Below are positions 14,866-21,542 of a stretch of 22,776 bases of DNA, piece by piece; positions within the stretch are counted from its first letter, which is position 1, and the number at the start of each line of letters is the position of its first letter. The notes beneath the pieces were generated by a model. That model searched no databases, was not told where the DNA came from, and saw only the letters and a program-made list of their open reading frames with translations. Position numbers and translations under genes: made by a program. This DNA is from Spirochaetaceae bacterium (lineage in GTDB: Bacteria; Spirochaetota; Spirochaetia; SZUA-6; Bin103), in assembly GCA_028820215.1 (NCBI GenBank), contig JAPPKD010000014.1, positions 1 through 22,776 of the forward strand, written 5' to 3'.

Positions 14866-15804
14866 GTGCCAGCAGCCGGTCGGGTCCTGGTCGTCGGGAG
14901 CATCAATACCGACCTGGTCGCCTACGTCGAGCATCTGCCGGAGCCCGGAGAGACCGTGGGCGGCGCCCGGTTTGCGGAGACCGCCGGCGGCAAGGGTGCG
15001 AACCAGGCGGTAGCGGCAGCTCGCGCCGGCGCGTCCTGCGTGCTGTACGGCGCGGTGGGCGACGACGCGTATGGCAAGGCACGTATCGCCGACCTGGCTG
15101 CGGCTGGTGTGGGCGTCGGCCACGTGGCGGTGCTCCCGGAGGAGCGCTCGGGGGTGGCGCTGATCTACGTCGACGCACGCGGCGAGAACCAGATCGCGGT
15201 GGCGCCCGGCGCCAACGGCGCCTTTCGGCTGGACGTGGAAGCGTTCCGCGCCGGAGTGGGACCGAACGACGTCGTGCTGCTGCAGAACGAGATCGATCCG
15301 AGCGTGACGACGGCGGCGATCGCTCTGGCGCGCGAACGCGGTGCTGCGGTGATGTGGAACGTAGCGCCCGCGCTGACATCGGTCGGCCAGGCTGTACGGG
15401 CCGCGATCGCGCAGGTGGACTACCTGGTCGTCAACGCGGGTGAGCTGGAGGCGCTGACGGCGCGGCGCTCCGGCGAGTCGGCTGCCGAGGGGGCGCGCCG
15501 GGCAGTCGCCGAGCTCCGCTGTTCTCAGGTGCTGTTGACCCTGGGCGCCGAAGGCGCCGTGCTGGCCGACGAACGGCGGGCGCACCACCAGGCCGCGCAT
15601 CGCGTCCGGGCGATCGACACGGTGGGGGCGGGGGACTGCTTCGGTGGCGTGTTCGCGGCGTCCATCGCGACCGGCCGGGAACCGATCGGCGCGCTGCGGC
15701 GGGCCGTCGCCGCGGCGGGCCTGTGCGTGACGCGTGAAGGGGCGCAGCGCGCCATGCCGTCGGCGGAGGAGATCGGCCGCGCGGCCAGCGAGCCCCTCGT
15801 CTGA
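14866..15804 (+). CDS. Ribokinase-family (PfkB) carbohydrate kinase
   Basis: The 312-residue protein is a PfkB/ribokinase-type sugar kinase, which transfers phosphate from ATP to a sugar hydroxyl. The N-terminal VLVVGSINTDLVAYVEHLPEPGET (from about residue 7) and the GGKGANQAVAAARAG motif (about 43-57) match the ribokinase substrate-binding region. DTVGAGDCFGG carries the catalytic Asp257 and anion hole. Overall similarity is closest to ribokinase, but deoxyribokinases and related kinases share these motifs. The start is uncertain: the GTG at 14866 gives the typical family length, while a GTG at 14821 would add 15 residues. Neither has a strong ribosome binding site; GCGAGAG lies near the first. 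The gene follows the TauD-type gene and ends seven bases before the convergent ATPase gene. Confidence 0.92.
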   Translation: MPAAGRVLVVGSINTDLVAYVEHLPEPGETVGGARFAETAGGKGANQAVAAARAGASCVLYGAVGDDAYGKARIADLAAAGVGVGHVAVLPEERSGVALIYVDARGENQIAVAPGANGAFRLDVEAFRAGVGPNDVVLLQNEIDPSVTTAAIALARERGAAVMWNVAPALTSVGQAVRAAIAQVDYLVVNAGELEALTARRSGESAAEGARRAVAELRCSQVLLTLGAEGAVLADERRAHHQAAHRVRAIDTVGAGDCFGGVFAASIATGREPIGALRRAVAAAGLCVTREGAQRAMPSAEEIGRAASEPLV

Positions 15805-15811
15805 GCCTGGC

Positions 15812-16972
15812 TCACCCGAGGCCCAACTCGTCCAGAGCCTCGCGCCAGTGCAGGCACAGAACGCCGTCGAGCAGCATGCGCGTCGGATCCCTGCTGATGC
15901 ACAGCGCGAGCGGCTGGGCGAAATCGCCTGTGAAGCGGGCGAGGCCGCGGACATCCCGCTCATCGATGCGGTCGGACGACTTGATCTCGATCAGGGCCGC
16001 AGGCATGCCCGGGCGCTCGATCACCAGATCGATCTCCGCCCCCGCTCCAGTCCGAAGGTAGGAGAGTCTCCAGTCGGGGAAGCGGTATCGCGACAGATGC
16101 ACGATCTGGGTGATGACGAAGTGCTCGAACGCCTTCCCGTACTCGTAGGTCCCGGTCCGGAGCGGCACGTCGAGCGTTCGTTGCAGCGATCGTCTGACGC
16201 CGGTGTCGCAGTAGTAGAACTTCGGATTGGCGGTCTGCTGCTTCCTGATCGAGCGGTGAAAGGAGGGCAGGAGAAAGCCGACCAGCGTGTCTTCCAGGAT
16301 GCTGAAGTAGGAGATGACGCTCTTGGGATCCGCTCCCACGTCCCTGGCGATGTTGCTGTAGTTGACGATTGCGCCATTCGACTGGGCGGCAATCTCCAGG
16401 AACTCCCGGAACGGATCGAGCCTGCGGATGATCTGCTCGGCGACGATCTCCTCTTTCAGGTAGGTCAGGGCATAGGCCCGGAGGTACGCCCCTTTTTCCT
16501 CCGCGCTCTCCAACGAGTAGATCCTGGGCAAGGTGCCCCACCGCAGGGCGTCGTCGAGCTCGAACGCATCCTGCAGTTCGCACACGGTGAGCGGGTACAG
16601 GCTGTACACGAACGCCCGCCCGGCCAGGAGGTTCGACGCCCCGCGCCGGAGCTTCCTCCCGCTGGATCCGGTGAGCACGAACCGCCTGCCGGTGCTCTCG
16701 ATCAGCCGGTGGGCCACGTCCAGGAGCCGCGGCACCCGCTGCACCTCGTCGATGAGGATCCACTCCACCGATGCGGGGAGCGCTCTGACCTCGCTCTCCA
16801 ACAGTCTTGGGCGTCGGCGGTACCGGTCCTCCATCTCCGGATCCAACAGATCGACGTACAGTGACGCGTCCGGGTCGAACGCATCCTGGATCCAGGTGGT
16901 CTTGCCCGTGCCGCGCGCACCGAACAGGAAGAACGAGTTGCGCCGGCTGGCCTCCAGAAGCCTGGGGAACAT
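15812..16972 (-). CDS. AAA ATPase with DUF4143 C-terminal domain
   Basis: This 386-residue protein belongs to a widespread group of ATPases of unknown role. The P-loop GARGTGKTT (Gly18 to Thr26, Lys24) is followed by the Walker B strand WILIDEVQ with Asp75-Glu76, and by a sensor-like LTGSSGRKLRRG (100-111). The C-terminal DUF4143 region ends in EIDLVIE (313-319) and IEIKSS (328-333), with Glu313, Asp315, Glu329 and Lys331 arranged like the E-x-D ... E-x-K core of PD-(D/E)xK nucleases. Whether it cuts DNA is unproven. The start is the ATG at 16972. The group has been linked to toxin-antitoxin or defence-like contexts, but its function is not established. A tandem 27-base repeat (16984-17041) lies directly upstream and may control it. 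Confidence 0.9.
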   Translation of the reverse strand: MFPRLLEASRRNSFFLFGARGTGKTTWIQDAFDPDASLYVDLLDPEMEDRYRRRPRLLESEVRALPASVEWILIDEVQRVPRLLDVAHRLIESTGRRFVLTGSSGRKLRRGASNLLAGRAFVYSLYPLTVCELQDAFELDDALRWGTLPRIYSLESAEEKGAYLRAYALTYLKEEIVAEQIIRRLDPFREFLEIAAQSNGAIVNYSNIARDVGADPKSVISYFSILEDTLVGFLLPSFHRSIRKQQTANPKFYYCDTGVRRSLQRTLDVPLRTGTYEYGKAFEHFVITQIVHLSRYRFPDWRLSYLRTGAGAEIDLVIERPGMPAALIEIKSSDRIDERDVRGLARFTGDFAQPLALCISRDPTRMLLDGVLCLHWREALDELGLG

Positions 16973-16983
16973 GGCGGGATCCT

Positions 16984-17041
16984 ATTCGAAATGTGGATCA
17001 TGGTCCATATTTCCATTCGAAATCTGGATCATGGTCCAAAT
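16984..17041. repeat. Tandem 27-base direct repeat with internal palindromes
   Basis: Two copies begin with ATTCGAAAT and contain TGGATCATGGTCCA, at 16984-17010 and 17015-17041. They agree at 25 of 27 bases and are 31 bases apart, three helical turns. Each copy holds two symmetric elements, TTCGAA and GGATCATGGTCC (a near palindrome with CATG at its centre). The block begins 12 bases upstream of the ATPase start and ends 62 bases before the GH4 start, in the divergent gap, which suggests cooperative binding by a dimeric regulator or a promoter-proximal repeat. Confidence 0.75.
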
Positions 17042-17045
17042 ACAG

Positions 17046-17078
17046 GCGAGAGGCTCTCGCGGCGTGCCTTTACGCACG
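17046..17078. promoter_or_regulatory. Two adjacent inverted repeats before the GH4 gene
   Basis: GCGAGAG-G-CTCTCGC (17046-17060) is a perfect 15-base palindrome, followed three bases later by CGTGC-CTTTAC-GCACG (17063-17078), a 5-base inverted repeat with a 6-base spacer. They lie 25 to 57 bases before the GH4 ATG. They could be operators or could fold as two hairpins in the mRNA leader. I see no convincing -35/-10 pair. Confidence 0.45.
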
Positions 17079-17103
17079 GAGCGGTCCGGCACAGGATACC
17101 CAC

Positions 17104-18642
17104 ATGTCGAGTGATCAGAGCCCCTCCGACTCCACATCCTTCAAGGTCGCCTTCATCGGCGCCGGCAGCATCGGGTTCACGCGCAAGCTGGTGGGGGACA
17201 TCCTCACCGTACCCGAGTTCGCAGGCATCGAGCTTGCCTTCATGGACATCAGCGAGCAGAACCTGTCCATGGTCGAGCGCCTGGTGCGCCGTGACCTGGA
17301 AGCCAACGGCCTGGACGGGGTGCGGCTCACCGGCACCCTGGACCAGCGGGAGGCGGTGAGCGGAGCGCGCTACGTGTTCTGCACCGCGCGCATCGGCGGG
17401 TTGCCCGCGTTCGCGACCGACATCGAGGTGCCGCTGCGCTACGGCATCGACCAGTGCGTTGGCGACACCCTGTGCGCCGGCGGCATCATGTACGGGCAGC
17501 GCGGCATCCCCGTGATCCTGGCGCTCTGCAAGGACATCCGCGAGGCGGCCGAGCCCGGATGCCGGTTCTTCAACTACTCGAACCCGATGGCCATGCTCAC
17601 CTGGGCGGCCAACCGCTACGGCGGCGTTTCCACGGTCGGCCTCTGCCACGGCGTGCAGGGCGGCCACACGCAGATCGCCGACGCGCTGGGCATCCCCGCC
17701 GACGAGCTCGACTACCGCGCGGCCGGCATCAACCACCAGACCTGGTACATCCAGCTCCAGCACCGCGGCCGCGACGTGTCGGGCGAGCTGCTTGCGGCAT
17801 ACGAGCGCCACCCCGTCTACCGCGAGACGGAGAAGGTGCGGATCGAGATGCTGCGCCGCTTCGGCTGCTACTCCACCGAGTCGAACGGCCACCTCAGCGA
17901 GTACGTGCCCTGGTTCCGCAAGCGCCCGGACGAGATCCGCGACTGGATCGACATGAGCTCCTGGATCCTGGGCGAGACCGGCGGCTACCTGCGCGTGTCA
18001 AGCGAGCGGCGCGACTGGTTCGAGGAGGACTTCCCCCGCTGGATGGCCGAACCGCCGGAGCGGTACGCGTCCGAAAACCGCTCGACCGAGCACGGCTCCT
18101 ACATCCTGGAGGGGTTGGAGACCGGACGCGTCTACCGCGGCCACTTCAACGTCGAGAACCGCGGCTGCATCACCAACCTGCCGGACGACGCCTGCGTCGA
18201 GGTGCCGGGCTACGTCGACCGCACCGGCCTGCACATCCCGCGGGTGGGCGACCTTCCGCTCGGCTGCGCCGCCGTCTGCAACGCCAGCATCTCCGTGCAG
18301 CGGCTCGCGGTCGAGGCCGCGATGCGCGGCGACGAGCGGCTGCTGGTGCAGGCCATGATGATGGACCCGCTGGTCGGCGCAGTGTGCACGCCGCCGGAGA
18401 TCGCGCAGATGGTCGACGACCTGCTGATCGCCCAAGCCGAGTGGCTGCCCCAATACGGCACGGCGATCGCAGCCGCCCGTGAGCGGCTCGGCACCGAGCC
18501 GCGCCTGCCGACCCGTGACTGGGAAGGGGCCGCGCGGCTGCGGGTGCGCAGCATTGAGGAGCTCCGCCAGGAGGATGAGGCCAAGGCCACGGCAGCCAAG
18601 ACCATCAAGGCCGAGGAAGAGGCACTGGCGGCCGGCGAGTAG
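17104..18642 (+). CDS. Glycoside hydrolase family 4 (alpha-galactosidase/alpha-glucosidase-like)
   Basis: The 512-residue protein is a GH4 enzyme, which cleaves glycosidic bonds through an unusual NAD+- and Mn2+-dependent oxidation-elimination mechanism. The N-terminal nucleotide-binding loop is FIGAGSIGFTRKLVGDIL (about 17-34). The metal-binding cysteine is in GLCHGVQGG (Cys181-His182), close to the MelA-type C-H-x-V-Q-G motif. Asn210-His211 in GINHQTWYI form the second conserved pair. The C terminus has a Glu/Lys/Ala-rich tail of about 25 residues. The motif favours alpha-galactosidase (MelA) or a glucuronidase/glucosidase relative; substrate choice in GH4 is hard to infer. The ATG at 17104 has AGGA (17093-17096) at good distance. 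The region upstream holds direct and inverted repeats, suggesting sugar-responsive control. No transporter for the sugar is adjacent. Confidence 0.92.
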   Translation: MSSDQSPSDSTSFKVAFIGAGSIGFTRKLVGDILTVPEFAGIELAFMDISEQNLSMVERLVRRDLEANGLDGVRLTGTLDQREAVSGARYVFCTARIGGLPAFATDIEVPLRYGIDQCVGDTLCAGGIMYGQRGIPVILALCKDIREAAEPGCRFFNYSNPMAMLTWAANRYGGVSTVGLCHGVQGGHTQIADALGIPADELDYRAAGINHQTWYIQLQHRGRDVSGELLAAYERHPVYRETEKVRIEMLRRFGCYSTESNGHLSEYVPWFRKRPDEIRDWIDMSSWILGETGGYLRVSSERRDWFEEDFPRWMAEPPERYASENRSTEHGSYILEGLETGRVYRGHFNVENRGCITNLPDDACVEVPGYVDRTGLHIPRVGDLPLGCAAVCNASISVQRLAVEAAMRGDERLLVQAMMMDPLVGAVCTPPEIAQMVDDLLIAQAEWLPQYGTAIAAARERLGTEPRLPTRDWEGAARLRVRSIEELRQEDEAKATAAKTIKAEEEALAAGE

Positions 18643-18649
18643 GGCGCTG

Positions 18650-18993
18650 TCAGCCGGCCTCTTGCGGGCGAGGCCTTCCGCGGCGCGCTTGATCTCCCCG
18701 CATCCTGGAGACGTACGCGCGCAGGACGGAGTTCATTCGGGTTTGTTACGTGGGCCGCCGCTCCGGAACAAGTCGAGCACGTCTTGATCCACCCGCAAGG
18801 AGATCGCTCGCTTCGGTGCGGGCACCACGACCACATCATCCCAGAAGTCTGCCGGCAGATCAGTCAACTCCGGCGGCGAAGTACGCGCAATCTCCTGTTC
18901 AGACGCGTTGCGGAGCCGGTCGAGGTCGGCCCGGCCGCGGCTACGCTGGTCCGGCGAACTCTTCTTCTGCTGTCCGGTAGACTTGACGCTCAC
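18650..18993 (-). pseudogene. Frameshifted BrnA-type antitoxin
   Basis: An 86-codon frame (18733-18993) begins GTG and reads as a BrnA antitoxin: RGRADLDRLRNASEQEIA, then the ribbon-helix-helix strand PAPKRAISLRVDQDVLDLFRSGGP. It ends early in a foreign tail (RNKPE). Shifting the frame by one base restores the family's C terminus, QTRMNSVLRAYV, ending at 18650. The expected tyrosine codon before QTR reads TAA, so the locus carries at least a one-base loss and one substitution. This argues for true decay rather than a sequencing error. The predicted truncated antitoxin lacks the second half of the DNA-binding fold. It is preceded on the same strand by a damaged BrnT gene, which it overlaps by 53 bases. 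Confidence 0.82.
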
Positions 18994-19251
18994 GTCGATT
19001 GCTCCTCCGTGCTGACACGATGCTCCGTGTCACGCGGCTGGCTTCGTCAGTGTAGACGACAGTGAGGTACACCCCGTCGGCTGCGCCGATCGCAACGATG
19101 CGCTTTTCCCCATAGTCTCGCCTCCGATCCTCCGACTCGACGATTGTGCCGTCGAAGATCAGAGATGGGAAGCCGAGAGAGTCGTCGGGGAAGTCACCGC
19201 CCCCGGCCGAGAGGTGGACTATCCTCCGCGACCTGCTGGATCAACCGAGAA
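18941..19251 (-). pseudogene. Damaged BrnT-type toxin gene
   Basis: Translated from the minus strand without a start codon, an open frame from 19240 to a TAG at 18941 gives a clear BrnT core: LGFPSLIFDGTIVESEDRR, then DYGEKRIVAIGAADGVYLTVVYTD, then IVSARRSNRRERQVY. In another frame just upstream, FSVDPAG (19251-19231) looks like the family's N-terminal W/F-D-x-x-K segment, so the gene has a frameshift near the N terminus. A TAG sits where the start Met would be, at 19252-19254. BrnT toxins are small RNases paired with BrnA. Both partners are broken, so the locus is a relic. Confidence 0.75.
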
Positions 19252-19282
19252 CTAGCCGTCAAGCTAGGGAGTATGCAGGCAA

Positions 19283-21250
19283 GTGGTGAGCGGCAGGATT
19301 CCTGACGGGCCACTGGTCACGTTCGAGGACATCGTTAGGGCGCTGCGCACATTGCAGGTGGGCAGCGGTGCCGTCGTCTACGTACACAGTTCGCTCAGCA
19401 GAATGGGGTACGTTCAGGGCGGGGCCGACACGGTCATCGACGCCTTCCTGCAGGTGGTCGGGCACGAGGGCACCGTCTGCGTGCCGACCATCGTCTACGC
19501 GGGTCAAGGTCCCCGGCCGCCGTTCGACGTGATCCGTTCGCCGTCGGAGGTCGGACGCATCACCGAGACGCTCAGGCTCCGTCCCGAAGCGTGCCGAAGC
19601 GACAACCCCACCCACAGCGTCGCCGCGATCGGACGGCAGGCGGACGAGATCACGGCCGGTCACGCTGGCGGCGAGGGGCGCCCCAGTCCGTGGGGCGAGC
19701 TTGCCTTCGGCCACGAGAGCCCCTGGCAGCGCTTCTACGACCTAGACGCGATCTGCGTGCTGCTGGGCGTCGACTGGGAAGTCAATACGATGTTCCACTA
19801 CATCCAGTCGCGCTTCATTGAGCCATATTGGAGCGAGTTCGCCAAGGCGCCGCCGTACCCGTACTTCGACCGGGCGCCGATGGGCCGGGAGCTGGAAGGG
19901 GCCGGCATCGTGCGTACCTGCGCGCTGGGCTCGGCGACGGTGACCGCCGTGAGCTCGCGGCCCATGGTGAATCGGAGCATCGAGGCGCTGCATCGGGATC
20001 CGGCGCGGTTCTTCGCGGACGGCGAACAGGCCGACTACGTTCGGTGGTATCGAGGTATCCCCGAGCGCCGGCGACGCCTGCGGGCGGGCGCAGCGCGGCT
20101 GCCGATCACCGTGCCGCCCGAAGTGACGGGCAACGCGCACGTGCTGGAAGCGCTGCACGTTCGCGCCCTGGCCCTTCGGCTCGAGGAAACCACAGCGGCG
20201 ATCGTCGTCTGCGACCTGCGCCGGCTCGACTGGGACTGGGTCGATGAGGCCCGCCGGCTGGTCGAGGAGCGGACCGGCATTCCGGCCGGGCAGGTGATGA
20301 TCGCGTGCACGCACAACCACGCCGGTCCGGACATCGACGAGCGGCTCCGCTCCCACGTCGTCGAGCGGATTGCGGAAGCCGTCGATGCCGCCCGCGGCCG
20401 CATGCGGGAGGCTCGCAGCGGCGCCGCCTCCGCGACGCTCGACGGCACCGCACGGAACCGCCGGTTGCTGTGCGGGGATGGGACCGTGCTCACCCTGCGC
20501 CGCGAGGTGCCGTCGTCATGGCTGCCGCTGCGCGGCGTCGAGTTCGAAGACGGACCGGTCGATCGCGACCTGACCGTGCTCCGTATCGAGGATCTCGACG
20601 GCGAACCGATCGCCCTGCTGACCGCGGTCGGCTGCCACAACGACACCCGCGGGTCCCATCCGCCGGCCGGGGTTTCCGGAGACTTCCTCGGCCACGCGAT
20701 GCTGACCCTGGAGCGGCTCCATCCCGGATGCACGGCCCTGATCGCCTTCGGCGCGGGCGGCGACGTGGACTTCGACTTCCTGCCCCATCTCAACCGGACG
20801 AGGGCGCGGGGAGGGCACCTCTTTCAGCGGTTCGGGCGGTTGCTCGGGTCGCAGATCGCCACCGCCGCCGAGTGCGCCGACATGGACGATGGCGGGTGTC
20901 TCGAAACCCGCTCGGAGCGCGTCCGCCTGCCGGTTCGGGCCGAATCGTCGCACACCGATCAAGAGGCGGCCGAGGTACAGGCGATCCGGATCGGAGACCT
21001 GGCCGTGATCGGCGTTCCCGGCGAGCTGTTCGCGCAGACCGCGCTCGACGTCAGGGCCGACCACCCGCGGGAGCGGGCGATCATCGCCGGACTCGCCAAC
21101 GGCGACTTAGGCTACCTGCCGCCGCCGGCCGCGTACGCGCAGGGAGGCTACGAGGTCGAGCCGCACGCCCGTTCCCGGTTCGACCAGCGTGCCGAACCGA
21201 TGGTCAGGCAGGCGATCGCCCGATCACTCACGGCCGTCTCGGGTACCTGA
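19283..21250 (+). CDS. Fusion of an AAC(3)-type acetyltransferase domain with a neutral ceramidase-like domain
   Basis: One uninterrupted frame encodes 655 residues and two different enzymes. Residues 13-260 resemble the AAC(3)/YokD acetyltransferase fold: VYVHSSLSRMGYVQGGADTVIDAF, VCVPTIVYAG, then NPTHSVAAIG with His111, and GVDWEVNTMFHY with Asn168-Thr169. AAC(3) enzymes acetylate an aminoglycoside amine using acetyl-CoA. Residues 268-650 resemble the neutral/alkaline ceramidase N-terminal domain: ARLPITVPPEV, a CTHNHAGPD motif (His344, His346), CHNDTRG (His452), FGAGGDVDF, PGELF (Glu581) and YAQGGYEVE near 618. The segment that carries Ser in ceramidases reads Gly-Asp-Val here, so the nucleophile seems altered. 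Start GTG 19283, preceded by AGGGAG about 12 bases upstream; GTG 19286 is equivalent. No signal peptide is seen. The joint function is unknown. Confidence 0.85.
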   Translation: MVSGRIPDGPLVTFEDIVRALRTLQVGSGAVVYVHSSLSRMGYVQGGADTVIDAFLQVVGHEGTVCVPTIVYAGQGPRPPFDVIRSPSEVGRITETLRLRPEACRSDNPTHSVAAIGRQADEITAGHAGGEGRPSPWGELAFGHESPWQRFYDLDAICVLLGVDWEVNTMFHYIQSRFIEPYWSEFAKAPPYPYFDRAPMGRELEGAGIVRTCALGSATVTAVSSRPMVNRSIEALHRDPARFFADGEQADYVRWYRGIPERRRRLRAGAARLPITVPPEVTGNAHVLEALHVRALALRLEETTAAIVVCDLRRLDWDWVDEARRLVEERTGIPAGQVMIACTHNHAGPDIDERLRSHVVERIAEAVDAARGRMREARSGAASATLDGTARNRRLLCGDGTVLTLRREVPSSWLPLRGVEFEDGPVDRDLTVLRIEDLDGEPIALLTAVGCHNDTRGSHPPAGVSGDFLGHAMLTLERLHPGCTALIAFGAGGDVDFDFLPHLNRTRARGGHLFQRFGRLLGSQIATAAECADMDDGGCLETRSERVRLPVRAESSHTDQEAAEVQAIRIGDLAVIGVPGELFAQTALDVRADHPRERAIIAGLANGDLGYLPPPAAYAQGGYEVEPHARSRFDQRAEPMVRQAIARSLTAVSGT

Positions 21251-21542
21251 TCATAGCGTAGCTGGAACCCGGTCGCCCGAGACCCGCAGCCGGCGACTTC
21301 CCGCGTCTCAAACTGTTCGAATCACGGTCGCAGGGGCGTAGGGCTAGCCGTCAAGGGTTGCGGCGCTCGATGCAATGCTCGTAGCCTGGGCGCTGCCTCC
21401 ACACCCTCGCACTAGATGTCCGTCGATCGGTAACGAAAGGACCTATGCACTCGGCCGCTCGCCGGCTAAATGAATGAAACCTCTTTGCAAGATACCCCAC
21501 GGACACAGTCCCTGCATTGCAGAAATGGCGACACGTCGACAA
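21251..21542. other. Intergenic region between convergent genes
   Basis: These 292 bases separate the fusion gene from the methyltransferase gene, whose stop codons face each other. I recognise no RNA gene or coding sequence. GTCGCC (21272-21277) can pair with GGCGAC (21292-21297) as a weak hairpin, without a T-run. The 12-mer CTAGCCGTCAAG at 21344-21355 repeats a copy at 19252-19263. GC content begins to drop here toward the methyltransferase gene. Confidence 0.45.

Noticed and set aside
13471..15963. An 830-codon open frame on the minus strand
   Set aside because: It is antisense to the TauD-type and ribokinase genes, both of which have complete catalytic motifs.
18656..18675. GGCCTC/GAGGCC hairpin after the GH4 gene as a terminator
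   Set aside because: The stem is six base pairs with an eight-base loop and only two T residues follow. It also overlaps the old 3' end of the BrnA relic.
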